From: Muricoccus roseus | GTDB taxonomy: Bacteria > Pseudomonadota > Alphaproteobacteria > Acetobacterales > Acetobacteraceae | DNA: 64,000 nucleotides | Reading direction: 5' to 3' | Assembly: GCF_900141905.1 (NCBI RefSeq) | Contig: NZ_FQZF01000011.1 | Location: 62,001 to 126,000 of the forward strand | Part shown: one piece after another, positions 8,945 through 17,531 of the stretch | Numbering within the stretch: the stretch's first letter is position 1 | Layout: each line of letters opens with the position of its first letter | Notes under the pieces: generated by a model | Databases searched by the model: none | Told to the model about the DNA's origin: nothing | The model's input: the letters and a program-made list of their open reading frames with translations, nothing else | Program-made: the position numbers and the translations under genes

Positions 8945-9922
8945 TCAGGCCAGGCCGATATCCCGCAGCACCGCCGCCGTCGCATCGGCGTCGCGCTTCA
9001 GGAACTCCTCGAAGGCGCCGCCCTCCATGAAGGCGTCCTCCCAGCCGCGGGTCTCGAGAAGCTGCTTCCAGGCCGGCAGCGCATGCAGCTCGGTCGCGAA
9101 GCGCGTGTGGTTGGCCCGCACCTCGGCGCTGATGCCCGGCGGGGCGAAGAGGCCGCGCCAGTTGCCCAGCACGATGTCGATCCCGCTCTCCTTCAGCGTC
9201 GGCGCCTGGGGATCGGCGCGCTTGTCGCCGCTCGTCGCCAGCACGCGCATCCGCCCGGCCTTGATCTGCTCGGCGAACTCCGAATAGCCGGAGATGCCGG
9301 CCTTCACCTGCCCGCCGAGGATGGCGGCCTGGGCCGGCCCGCCCCCGGCGAAGGCGACATAGGACGCCTCGCGCGCGTTGCGGCCGACCGACTTGATCAT
9401 CAGCCCCAGCAGGATGTGGTCGATCCCGCCCGCCGAGCCGCCGCCCACCGCCACCGCGCCGGGATTGGCCTTGAGCGCATCCATCAGCCCCTTGATATCG
9501 CGGATCTCGGAATTCGCCGGCACCACGATGGCCAGCGTCTCGTCCGTCAGCCGGGCGATCGGGGTCACGTCCTTGATGCCCACCGGGCTCTTGTTGGTGA
9601 TGGTGGAGCCCACCATCACGGCGCCCGCCACCATGAGTGCATCCGGCCGCCCACGGCGCTGCGACACGAAGCGCGGCAGGCCCACCGCGCCGCCGGCCCC
9701 GCCGACATTCTCGAACTGCATGGAGCCGACGAGCCCGCCCTGGCGGGCCACCTGCTCGATGGCGCGGCCCAGGCCATCCCATCCGCCGCCCGGGGCGGCG
9801 GGGATGAACATGTTGAGGTTGCCATAGCGCTGGCTGCCCTGGGCACGTGCGCCCCCGGCAAGGAAGGGCAGGGCGGCGGCGCCGGCCAGGATCTGGCGGC
9901 GGCCGGCGAGAAGGCGGGTCAT
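8945..9922 (-). CDS. tctC: Tripartite tricarboxylate transporter substrate-binding protein TctC
   Basis: A 325-residue periplasmic binding protein with an export signal (MTRLLAGRRQILAGAAALPFLAGGARAQ contains a twin-arginine-like GRRQIL). The mature protein starts with the family motif IPAAPGGGWD that binds the carboxylate, and VGIKDVTPIARLTDE and VAFAGGGPAQAAILGGQV are typical of true TctC and not of orphan Bug proteins. The start at 9922 has GGGAGGA 8 bases upstream; an ATG 33 bases further up lacks one. It is the natural partner of tctB and tctA, from which it is separated by an RTX gene on the other strand. Confidence 0.88.
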   Translation of the reverse strand: MTRLLAGRRQILAGAAALPFLAGGARAQGSQRYGNLNMFIPAAPGGGWDGLGRAIEQVARQGGLVGSMQFENVGGAGGAVGLPRFVSQRRGRPDALMVAGAVMVGSTITNKSPVGIKDVTPIARLTDETLAIVVPANSEIRDIKGLMDALKANPGAVAVGGGSAGGIDHILLGLMIKSVGRNAREASYVAFAGGGPAQAAILGGQVKAGISGYSEFAEQIKAGRMRVLATSGDKRADPQAPTLKESGIDIVLGNWRGLFAPPGISAEVRANHTRFATELHALPAWKQLLETRGWEDAFMEGGAFEEFLKRDADATAAVLRDIGLA

Positions 9923-10191
9923 GCGATCGGTCCTCCCATGGACAATTGGGATCATCCTACCCCGGAACCGGCCCGGCGCAGAATCCGCCCCGGCCGGAAA
10001 TCCAGGCGGGGCGGGATGAAAGCCCCTTCATGAACCCATTCCCCGGCCGGCAAATCGCGCCGCCGTGAAGCTGGATCGGCCGACGGAATGCGAGCTGTGT
10101 CTTTTCTGCAATTGCGCCGTGGCTTTCAGGCGACGATCTTGCACCGCACCCAGCCGGACAGCCCGGCACGGGAAGGAATCGGGGCGTCTGG

Positions 10192-11652
10192 ATGCGTGGG
10201 ATGGTCGCCGGGATATGGACGGGACTCGGGCTCATAAGCCTGGCCCTCTCCACCGCGCCCGCCCTGGCCCAGAGCCGCCCGAATGCCGAGCGCGAGGCCC
10301 TGGTCGCGAACGAAACCGGCCTCGCCGTGCGGGAACTCTACCTGGCACCCGCCACGGAAGCCGACCCCGGCCCAGACCGGCTGGGCGCCGATACCCTGCC
10401 GCCCGGCGGCAGCTTCCGGGTGCGGCTGGGCCGCAACCAGCCCTGCAACTGGTCCCTCCGCGCCATCCTGGCGGATGAGACGGTGGAGGAGCGGCGGAAC
10501 CTCGACCTCTGCCGCAGCGCCCGCGTCACCCTGGGCGACACCTCCGTCCCCGCGCGGGAAGCGGTGGTCAACAACGACACGGATCTCGACGTGCGGGAGA
10601 TTTACGCCGCCCCGCCCGGTGCCGCCCGCGGCCCGGACCGGCTGGGCGCGGAGATGCTGGCCGCCGGCCGCACCCACCGCCTGCGCCTGGGCCGCCGCCG
10701 CGACTGCGTCTTCGACATCACGGCTGTCATGGCCGATGGCTCGGAGGTCTCGCGCCCGCGGGTGGATGTCTGCCGCAGCCCGCGCGTCACCCTGGCCGAT
10801 CCGGGCCTGACCTGGCGTGACGTCACGGTCGCCAACCGCGCCGGCCGGCCGCTGCACGGGCTGCACATCGTCGCCGCCGGCCGCGGCGGCCCGCTCGATT
10901 CCGAAGAGGGCTGGGGCGCCGACCGCATGGGCCAGGAAACCGCGCCCGACGGCGCCACCTTCCGCCTGCGCATCCGCCTGCCGGGCTGCGAAGCCGATTT
11001 GCGCGCCACCTATGAGGATGGGGCGGCCGAGGCGAAGCGGGGCGTGAACATCTGCACCACCAACCCTGTCACCTTCGACGGCAGCGGCATTCCCCGCCCG
11101 CCGGAGCGGCCGCTAACCCTGGTGAACCGCCATGGTGCGCGGATCGACGAAATCTACGTCTCCTCCGCCACCGAGGGCGACTGGGGCCCGGAGCGCCTGC
11201 CCGGCGGTCTCGGGCGGAACGACCGCCAGACCCTCTCCGTGCCGGTGGAGTGCGTGGCGGACCTCCGGGTCGTCTTCCCCAGCGGCGGCGCGGAGGAGCG
11301 GCGGGAGGTGAATATCTGCCAGACCCCCGTGATCGCCATCCGCCCGGGCTGGACCATCGCCCAGCGCCTCGATGAGGGCGAGGAGGACGACGACGGCCCC
11401 CGCCCCGGCAGCGTGCGCCTCCGCAACACGGCCCGCCTGCCGGTCGTGGAACTCTATATCGACGCCCCCGGTGCCCCGCGCGGCGAGGACCGGCTCGGCG
11501 CCACCGTGCTCGGGGCGAATGAGACGCTGGATGTCGCCCCCCCGGACGGCGGCGGCTGCCCCGCCCGCCTGACCGCGGTGTTCCGCGACGGGCGCGAGAC
11601 CACGCGTGACCCGATCGACCTCTGCGCCGGGATCGAGGTGCCCCTGCCATGA
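10192..11652 (+). CDS. Exported protein with five tandem two-cysteine repeat domains
   Basis: A 486-residue protein of unknown function with a signal peptide (about 1-26, ending ALAQ). The mature part consists of five related domains of roughly 80-90 residues: about 34-117, 122-202, 209-296, 306-383 and 406-486. Each begins with a beta-strand motif like LVNxTGxxVxELY, continues with a PDRLGA or similar segment, and has exactly two cysteines 22 positions apart (85/107, 172/194, 266/288, 354/376, 456/478). The constant spacing suggests one disulfide per domain in the periplasm or outside. An acidic linker (EGEEDDD) precedes the last domain. Its stop overlaps the start of the EF-hand gene (ATGA), so the two products are made together. 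I do not recognise a characterised family. Confidence 0.8.
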   Translation: MRGMVAGIWTGLGLISLALSTAPALAQSRPNAEREALVANETGLAVRELYLAPATEADPGPDRLGADTLPPGGSFRVRLGRNQPCNWSLRAILADETVEERRNLDLCRSARVTLGDTSVPAREAVVNNDTDLDVREIYAAPPGAARGPDRLGAEMLAAGRTHRLRLGRRRDCVFDITAVMADGSEVSRPRVDVCRSPRVTLADPGLTWRDVTVANRAGRPLHGLHIVAAGRGGPLDSEEGWGADRMGQETAPDGATFRLRIRLPGCEADLRATYEDGAAEAKRGVNICTTNPVTFDGSGIPRPPERPLTLVNRHGARIDEIYVSSATEGDWGPERLPGGLGRNDRQTLSVPVECVADLRVVFPSGGAEERREVNICQTPVIAIRPGWTIAQRLDEGEEDDDGPRPGSVRLRNTARLPVVELYIDAPGAPRGEDRLGATVLGANETLDVAPPDGGGCPARLTAVFRDGRETTRDPIDLCAGIEVPLP

Positions 11653-12518
11653 CCCCCTTCCTCCGCCCCTTCCTGGCCGGGCTCGCCCTTCTCGCCGCTC
11701 CCCTGGCCGCGCCCCCGGCCGCCCAGGCCCAGGCACCCGAGGCGCCGGTCCCGGCCGCCCTGCGCGGCGCCTGGTTCCAGGGCGAATGCACCGCCCCCTC
11801 CGCCATGCTCGCCCTCTCTGCCCGCGGCGCGGCCCGGGTGCCGGCAAGCGGCTCCGGCCGCCTGCTGCGCTTCACCGAGGCGCGGCGGCTCGAGCCTGGC
11901 TGGACCGTTGCCACCGCCCGCGGCGCCGAGGCCCCGCGCCTGATGTTCCGCGCCGCCGGCCCCGCGCTGGAAACCGCCGAACCCAACAACAAGACCCGCG
12001 ACGACCGGCTGCCGGGCGACGCCCCCCTCACCACCTGGCGCCGCTGCCCCACCACGCCCCTTTCCTTCGCCGCCCAGGGCGAGGGAATCGCCTTCCTCGG
12101 CGCCGTGGAATCGCTGGAGGCGGCCTGCGGGCCAGAGACGGGCAGCGTGACCGACTGCGCCACCGCCCTCATCCGCGCCGGGGACGTCTCGGGCGACAAC
12201 CTGCTGGGCTCCGCCGAGCTGGCCCGCCTGTTCCGGGGCGCCACCTGGCTCCTCTCCCTCCAGGCCGAGGCAAGCCCGGAACTCTCCGGCCTGACCAACA
12301 CCGCGGGCACCATGGGCGGCGTGCTGGCCGCGCGGGTGATGATGGAAAGCCTGGACTATGACGGCGACGGCCGCCTCTCCGCCCGCGAGCTCACCCAGGA
12401 CCGCGCGGTGCTGGCCACGGGCGGCGAAGCACGGGGCCGCCCCCTGGCCCTGGAACGCCTCTCGGAAGGCGCGGCCCTGCTGCGGGGCATCATCGAAGGG
12501 CTCCTCGGCAGCGAGTGA
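11649..12518 (+). CDS. Exported EF-hand protein, partner of the five-repeat protein
   Basis: A 289-residue protein with a signal peptide (about 1-28, ending AQAQA). A well-formed EF-hand loop is at residues 236-247 (DYDGDGRLSARE: Asp at 1, 3, 5 and Glu at 12) and a degenerate one at 179-190 (DVSGDNLLGSAE), so calcium binding is likely. Four cysteines (47, 133, 160, 170) could form two disulfides. The N-terminal half (PAALRGAWFQGECTAPSAM) looks like a small lipocalin- or beta-type domain but I cannot name it. Translational coupling to the upstream repeat protein points to a joint role in the cell envelope. Function unknown. Confidence 0.75.
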   Translation: MTPFLRPFLAGLALLAAPLAAPPAAQAQAPEAPVPAALRGAWFQGECTAPSAMLALSARGAARVPASGSGRLLRFTEARRLEPGWTVATARGAEAPRLMFRAAGPALETAEPNNKTRDDRLPGDAPLTTWRRCPTTPLSFAAQGEGIAFLGAVESLEAACGPETGSVTDCATALIRAGDVSGDNLLGSAELARLFRGATWLLSLQAEASPELSGLTNTAGTMGGVLAARVMMESLDYDGDGRLSARELTQDRAVLATGGEARGRPLALERLSEGAALLRGIIEGLLGSE

Positions 12519-12553
12519 GCCTTCCGGTTCCGGCGCGCCGGAAGTTCCGAAGA

Positions 12554-12707
12554 GAGGGCTCCGCCCTCACCCGCCAAGGGCCGGAGGCCCTTGGAACCCC
12601 GTCTGACTGCCGTGGATACCCCGGATTTGTGGGGTCTCTGGTTGCCGGGGCTTTCCTGCACTTGCAGTCGCCTGAGGTCCAAGACCTCAGGCGGACCGCC
12701 AGCCGAG
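12554..12707 (+). repeat. Intergenic hairpin repeat, copy A
   Basis: Copy of a dispersed modular repeat. Hairpins: GAGGGCTCCGCCCTC at 12554-12568, CCAAGGG..CCCTTGG at 12574-12594, and GCCTGAGGTC..GACCTCAGGC at 12670-12692, with the conserved linker GACTGCCGTGGATACC at about 12604-12620. It lacks the fourth, AATTC-centred hairpin found in copies B and D. It follows the EF-hand gene and may terminate that transcript. Confidence 0.75.
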
Positions 12708-12740
12708 TGAGTTCAGGTTCCTCACCTGTCCTAGCAGTTT

Positions 12741-12805
12741 GACTGGGACAGTACCGCGGATAACCCGCCGAACTGTCCCTTTCCGACTGCAGGCGAACTG
12801 GGACA
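12741..12805. repeat. Cluster of TGGGACA/TGTCCC motifs
   Basis: ACTGGGACA occurs at 12742-12750 and 12797-12805 in direct orientation and AACTGTCCC at 12771-12779 in inverted orientation, all within 65 bp. Together with the upstream repeat copy A this fills the 327-bp gap before the next gene. It could be a regulator-binding cluster for the downstream Bug-HMG-CoA reductase operon or the worn end of an insertion sequence; the sequence does not decide. Confidence 0.35.
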
Positions 12806-12845
12806 CCCTGACGTCAAACACAAGACGAAGCAGGGAATGTCCAGC

Positions 12846-13811
12846 ATGTATCGCCGCACTCTCCTCGGCACGGCTCTCGCCGTGCCTGCCCTTGCCGCCC
12901 GCGCCCAGGGCACGAACTGGCCCGATCGTGCCATCGCCCTTGTCGAGGGCTATCCGCCCGGCGGCGTGACCGACCTCGCCTCCCGCGCCGTGGCCGAGCC
13001 GATGTCGCGCAATCTCGGTGTGCCGGTGGTGGTCGAGAACCGGCCCGGCGCGGCCACCTCCGTCGCCGCCACCTATGGCGCCCGGGCCCGGCCCGATGGC
13101 TACACGCTGGTGATGGGCACCACCACCCTCGCCATCAACCAGACCCTCCAGCCCAACCTCACCCCGAAGGATCCGGCGCGCGAGCTGGAGCCGATCGGGA
13201 TGGTGTTCCGCACGCCCTTCATCCTGCATGTCCATCCCTCCGTGCCCGCCGGCAACACGGCGGAGCTGATTGCCTACTGCAAGGCCAATCCGGGCAAGGT
13301 GCTGTTCGGCTCGCCGGGCACCGGATCGGTCAGCCATCTCTGCCTCGAGATGTTCCGCGCCCGGGCGGGGATCGACATCGTGCATGTCCCCTATCGCGGC
13401 GGGGCGCCGGCCGCGCTCGACCTGCGCCAGGGCCGCATCCATGTCGTGTTCCAGGCGATCCAGGAGGCCGCGACCACCTTGTCGGATGGCGGCACGAAGG
13501 GCCTGGCCGTGACGGCCAACGCGCCGCTGCCGAACTACCCGAACCTGCCGCCCGTCTCGAACACCCTGCCGGGCTTCGAGGTTTTCTTCTGGCAGGGCCT
13601 CTTCGCCCCGGCCGGCACTCCCGCCCCCATTGTCACCCGCGCCGCCGCCGCGCTCCGCGCCGCGACCGACGACCCCGCGCTGCGCGCCCGCATGGCCGAG
13701 CAGGGCGTGGAGCTCGTCTCGGGCGATGCCGCGGCGCTGCGCGCGGCGCTGGTGGGCGACACGAAGAAGTGGGGCGACGTGATCCGCGAGGGCAACATCA
13801 AGCTCGAATAG
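12846..13811 (+). CDS. Bug-family periplasmic substrate-binding protein
   Basis: A 321-residue orphan TctC-like (Bug) receptor. A short export signal (MYRRTLLGTALAVPALAARAQG) is followed by the family hallmarks YPPGGVTDLASR (ligand-binding loop near the N-terminus), VENRPGAATSVAA and VHVPYRGGAPAALDL. The ATG at 12846 is preferred because AGGGA stands 9 bases upstream, whereas the ATG at 12837 directly abuts it. No membrane subunits are adjacent, as is common for the expanded Bug family. Only 41 bp separate it from HMG-CoA reductase, so it may capture mevalonate, HMG or a related carboxylate; that ligand is inferred from context only. Confidence 0.9.
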   Translation: MYRRTLLGTALAVPALAARAQGTNWPDRAIALVEGYPPGGVTDLASRAVAEPMSRNLGVPVVVENRPGAATSVAATYGARARPDGYTLVMGTTTLAINQTLQPNLTPKDPARELEPIGMVFRTPFILHVHPSVPAGNTAELIAYCKANPGKVLFGSPGTGSVSHLCLEMFRARAGIDIVHVPYRGGAPAALDLRQGRIHVVFQAIQEAATTLSDGGTKGLAVTANAPLPNYPNLPPVSNTLPGFEVFFWQGLFAPAGTPAPIVTRAAAALRAATDDPALRARMAEQGVELVSGDAAALRAALVGDTKKWGDVIREGNIKLE

Positions 13812-13852
13812 TGCCGGCCGCCCTTCCTCATCGCCCATACCCGGACAAGACC

Positions 13853-15136
13853 ATGAGCATCAGCAACCTGACCTCCCGCATCCCCGGCTTCCACCGCATG
13901 AGCACGGCCGAGCGGCTGGAGGCGGTGGCCGCCTTCTCCGACCTGGACGAGACCACGCGCGCCCAGCTCGCCGCGCCGGGCAATATCGACACGCATCTCG
14001 CCGACCACATGATCGAGAACGTGGTTGCGACGCTATCCATCCCGATCGGCGTGGCCACCAACATGCGCGTCGACGGCAAGGACGTGCTGGTGCCGATGGC
14101 GACGGAGGAATCCTCCGTCGTCGCCGCGGTCTGCAACTCCGCGCGGCAATGCTACGACTCCGGCGGCTTCATCACCTCCGTCTCGGGCACCCTGATGATC
14201 GCCCAGGTGCAGCTCGTCGGCGTGACCGACCCGGAGAATGCCAGGCTCCGCATCCTCGAACACCGGGACGAGATCGCGGCCATTTGCGACCGGTGCGACC
14301 CGATGCTCGTCCAGCTCGGCGGCGGCTTCCGGGACCTGGAGGTGCGCATCGTGGATTCGCGCGGCGGCCCGATGGTGGTGACGCATCTCATCGTCGATAC
14401 GCGTGACGCCATGGGCGCCAACACGGTCAACACGATGGCCGAGACCCTGGCGCCCTCCATCGAATCCTGGACGGGCGGCAAGGTCTTCCTGCGCATCCTC
14501 TCCAACCTCGCCGACCGCCGCCTGGCCCGCGCCCGCGCGACCTGGCCGGCGGAGGCCATCGGCGGCGAGGCGGTGCGCGACGGCATGATCAGCGCCTACC
14601 ACTTCGCCGAGGCCGATCCCTACCGCGCCGCCACCCACAACAAGGGCATCATGAACGGCGTCTCCGCCGTGGTGCTGGCCACCGGCAACGACACGCGCGC
14701 GGTGGAGGCGGGCGCCCATGCCTATGCCGCCCGGAAGGGCCGCTACACCAGCCTGACGAGCTGGGAGGTGACGGCGGATGGCAGCCTCGCCGGTTCCATC
14801 GAGATCCCGCTTCCCGTCGGGCTCGTCGGCGGCGCCACGAAGATCCACCCGACCGCCCGCGCCTGCCTAAAGATCCTCGGCGTCTCCACCGCCGCGGAGT
14901 TGGCGCGCATCATCGCCGCCGTCGGCCTCGCCCAGAACTTCGGCGCCATGAAGGCCCTGGCCACCACCGGCATCCAAAAGGGCCACATGGCCCTGCACGC
15001 GAACAACGTCGCCATCGCCGCCGGCGCGGTGGGGGACGAGGTCGCGATGCTGGCCGCCATCCTGGTGGAACGCCGGCAGGTCAGGCAGGACGTGGCGACG
15101 GCGGAGCTGGAAAGGATGCGGGCAGGCGCCGCCTAG
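13853..15136 (+). CDS. mvaA: Class II hydroxymethylglutaryl-CoA reductase
   Basis: A 427-residue soluble enzyme of the class II (Pseudomonas mevalonii type) family, lacking the membrane anchor of eukaryotic forms. Catalytic residues are in place: Glu85/86 (MATEES), Lys264 (THNKG), Asp280 (TGNDTRAVEAGAH) and His382 (LHANN). Class II enzymes interconvert HMG-CoA and mevalonate; in P. mevalonii the enzyme is degradative and NAD-dependent. No other mevalonate-pathway gene is nearby and alphaproteobacteria normally use the MEP route, so a catabolic role, with the upstream Bug receptor providing the substrate, is more likely than isoprenoid synthesis. Start at 13853 gives MSISNLTSRIPGF, the normal family N-terminus. 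Confidence 0.93.
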   Translation: MSISNLTSRIPGFHRMSTAERLEAVAAFSDLDETTRAQLAAPGNIDTHLADHMIENVVATLSIPIGVATNMRVDGKDVLVPMATEESSVVAAVCNSARQCYDSGGFITSVSGTLMIAQVQLVGVTDPENARLRILEHRDEIAAICDRCDPMLVQLGGGFRDLEVRIVDSRGGPMVVTHLIVDTRDAMGANTVNTMAETLAPSIESWTGGKVFLRILSNLADRRLARARATWPAEAIGGEAVRDGMISAYHFAEADPYRAATHNKGIMNGVSAVVLATGNDTRAVEAGAHAYAARKGRYTSLTSWEVTADGSLAGSIEIPLPVGLVGGATKIHPTARACLKILGVSTAAELARIIAAVGLAQNFGAMKALATTGIQKGHMALHANNVAIAAGAVGDEVAMLAAILVERRQVRQDVATAELERMRAGAA

Positions 15137-15159
15137 GACGACCTGCCCGCCGCGCGGGG

Positions 15160-16416
15160 CTACAGATACACCCCGCTCCTCGCCCCCTCGCGGATCGAGG
15201 CCTCGCTCAGATGCGGCCCGGCCAGCTCGTCATGCCGGACGGTCCGTGTCTCGTTGAGGATCTTGCCCCGCTGGTTTCCCTCCAGCGTGCCGAAGGTGGA
15301 GAGGTTCACGCGCCTCGGCGTGCCGCGCAGGATCACGCCCCAGCCCTGCGCGTTGCCCCGCACGCCCACCATGTCCCCGCAACAGGAGGCGGCGATGGAG
15401 ATGTTCTCCGCGCCGCCGCCGATCAGGATCCCCGCCAGCGCACCGGGGCGCATCACGCCGTTATCCCCGACGAGCAGGCCGGACAGGGCCGCGCCCTTCC
15501 CCGCGGCCAGGGACATGCCCTCCCGCGCATTGCCGTAGATGCGGCAGGCGGACAGGGCGAGGTCCCCCCGCCAGGCATCCTCCGTCAGCAGGCCCGCGCT
15601 GCCCAGGGACGAGCCGAACCAGGAGGTGACGGCCTCGAACCCCTCGCCGGCCCGGAGCTCCACGCCGCCCTTCGCCGTATGGTCCGTCTCGAGGTCCTGC
15701 GCGAAGGCCCATAAGGGATAGGAGCCCCCATCCGCGATGTCGTCGCGCATGGCGTAGCCGCATCCACCACCCAGCAGCGCCGCCTTGCTCACCTCTACGG
15801 AGTAGCTGTAGCTGTTCTGGTCGATGGCGTCGTATTCCGGGCTTTCGGGCTCCGCCGAGACCAGGTCTTCCACGATGCAGCGGTACAGCGCGGTGGCGCG
15901 GCAGCGCGCCAGGAACTGAAGCCCCTTCCGCCCCCGCAGGTTCCGCAGGTGCAGCCGCCTGATCCGGTGCTCGGCACCGCCCCGGACCAGCACGCCATCG
16001 CCCATGCCATGGATGAGGATGTTGTCCAGCTCGCAGAAGGCCGGTGACGCTCCGTCCTCATCCTCGATCGTGATGGCGGCCCCGCCGGTGACCCGCAGCG
16101 CATCGGGCGTGCCCCAGCCGGCGGGCCGGATCATCATGTTCGCGATCGACATGTACTGGTTGCCGCGCAGCGAGAGCACGGTCGCCTGGGCGGGATCGCC
16201 GTGCCACTCCACCGTGTTCGCCCAGGGTGCCGAACCCCAGAAGCGCTGCCCGGCCAGGCGGAACGCCACCGTCCGGTTCAGGCGGAGGGGCTGGCCGTCG
16301 CCAGGGTCGAAGAAGATCTGCCGCGTGGTCCGCGCCAGCTCCGTCAGCCGGGCCGTATCCTCCTCCACCGATCCGGAGGGCTTGATGACCCCGATCGTGC
16401 TGTCCGTGATGACCAT
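15160..16416 (-). CDS. Predicted parallel beta-helix protein, function unknown
   Basis: A 418-residue protein without signal peptide or membrane segment. Repeated short segments such as ITIEDEDG, CELDNILIHGMGDGVLVRGG, RIRRLHLRNLRG, LSGLLVGDNGV and GILIGGGAENISI have the periodic I/L-x-I and N/G pattern of a right-handed parallel beta-helix, as in pectate-lyase-like enzymes and phage tail-spike proteins. The N-terminus (ITDSTIGVIKPSGSVEEDTARL) sets up a mini-profile typical of tail-spike-like ORFs. The start at 16416 has AGGAAGG about 6 bases upstream. It is a single gene, convergent with HMG-CoA reductase and divergent from an oxidoreductase. No catalytic motif identified. Confidence 0.7.
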   Translation of the reverse strand: MVITDSTIGVIKPSGSVEEDTARLTELARTTRQIFFDPGDGQPLRLNRTVAFRLAGQRFWGSAPWANTVEWHGDPAQATVLSLRGNQYMSIANMMIRPAGWGTPDALRVTGGAAITIEDEDGASPAFCELDNILIHGMGDGVLVRGGAEHRIRRLHLRNLRGRKGLQFLARCRATALYRCIVEDLVSAEPESPEYDAIDQNSYSYSVEVSKAALLGGGCGYAMRDDIADGGSYPLWAFAQDLETDHTAKGGVELRAGEGFEAVTSWFGSSLGSAGLLTEDAWRGDLALSACRIYGNAREGMSLAAGKGAALSGLLVGDNGVMRPGALAGILIGGGAENISIAASCCGDMVGVRGNAQGWGVILRGTPRRVNLSTFGTLEGNQRGKILNETRTVRHDELAGPHLSEASIREGARSGVYL

Positions 16417-16514
16417 GCGGAACCTTCCTGATCTTGGGCGGGCCAGGCCGCGGCCGGGCATGACGCCTCCTGCCGCTTCCAGCGTTTAGCCCTGGCTTGG
16501 GTTGGAGAAGCCGG

Positions 16515-17522
16515 ATGCGAGTGATGGTGGTGCAGGCCCCCGGAGGGCTGGACAGGCTGGAGATGGTGGAGCGCCCCGATCCCGGCCAGCCGGGCAAGGG
16601 CGAGATCCGGGTCGCCCTGCATGCGAGCAGCCTGAACTACCACGATTACGGCGTCGCCACCGGCCGTGCCCGGGCGGCGGATGGCCGCATCCCGATGGCC
16701 GACGGCGCCGGCGTGGTAGAGGCGGTGGGCGAGGGCGTGACGGAATTCGCCCCCGGCGACCATGTGGTGTCCTGCTTCTTCCCGGATTGGCAGGCCGGTC
16801 CTCCCACGGTCGCGGACTTCTCCCGCACCCCCGGGGATGGGATCGACGGCTTCGCGCGGGAGCATGCCATCCTCCCCGCCACCGCCTTCACCCGCGCCCC
16901 GCGCGGCTTCAGCCATGTTGAGGCCGCGACCATCACCACCGCGGGGCTGACCGCCTGGCGCGCTCTGGTGGTGGATGGAGCGCTGAAGCCCGGGGACACG
17001 GTGCTGGCACTGGGCACCGGCGGGGTGTCCATCCTCGCGCTGCAGCTGGCGAAGATGATCGGCGCCCGCGTCATCATCACCTCCTCCTCGGACGAGAAGC
17101 TGGAGCGGGCCCGGGCGCTGGGAGCCGACGAAACGATCAACTACCGCCAGACCGCGAACTGGGGCGCGCGCGTCCGCGAGCTCACCGGCGGCCGCGGCGT
17201 GGATCACGTCGTGGAGGTCGGCGGCCCCGGCACCCTCCCCCAATCGATCGAGGCGGTGCGCGTCGGTGGCCATATCTCCCTGATCGGCGTGCTCACCGGG
17301 CGGGGCGGCGAGATCCCCACGGCCCTGCTGATGGCCAAGCAGGCCCGCCTCCAGGGCCTGATCGTCGGCAGCCGGCGCGACCAGCAGGATTTCGTCCGCA
17401 CCCTCGACGGCGGCGCCCTGCGCCCCGTGATCGACCGCGTCTTTCCCCTGGAGGGCCTGGCCGATGCCTTCCGCTACGAGGAAGGCGGAAGCCATTTCGG
17501 CAAGATCGGCGTGGAGTGGTAG
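16515..17522 (+). CDS. Zinc-independent MDR-family alcohol dehydrogenase/quinone oxidoreductase
   Basis: A 335-residue medium-chain dehydrogenase/reductase. The GroES-like half spans about 1-130 (SSLNYHDYGVATG, ADGAGVVEAVGEGV, PGDHVV) and the Rossmann half follows, with LALGTGGVSILALQLAKMIGA as nucleotide-binding motif and TSSSDEKLERARALGADETINY after it. The catalytic and structural zinc cysteines of true alcohol dehydrogenases are missing, placing it with the NAD(P)H quinone oxidoreductase-like branch. Start at 16515 has GGAG 8 bases upstream. Its substrate is unknown; it stands alone between a divergent beta-helix gene and a convergent MocR regulator. Confidence 0.9.
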   Translation: MRVMVVQAPGGLDRLEMVERPDPGQPGKGEIRVALHASSLNYHDYGVATGRARAADGRIPMADGAGVVEAVGEGVTEFAPGDHVVSCFFPDWQAGPPTVADFSRTPGDGIDGFAREHAILPATAFTRAPRGFSHVEAATITTAGLTAWRALVVDGALKPGDTVLALGTGGVSILALQLAKMIGARVIITSSSDEKLERARALGADETINYRQTANWGARVRELTGGRGVDHVVEVGGPGTLPQSIEAVRVGGHISLIGVLTGRGGEIPTALLMAKQARLQGLIVGSRRDQQDFVRTLDGGALRPVIDRVFPLEGLADAFRYEEGGSHFGKIGVEW

Positions 17523-17531
17523 CGGCGGGTC

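Noticed and set aside
12735-12810. Intact insertion sequence
   Set aside because: No transposase frame and no matching distal end within the gap; only short repeated motifs.
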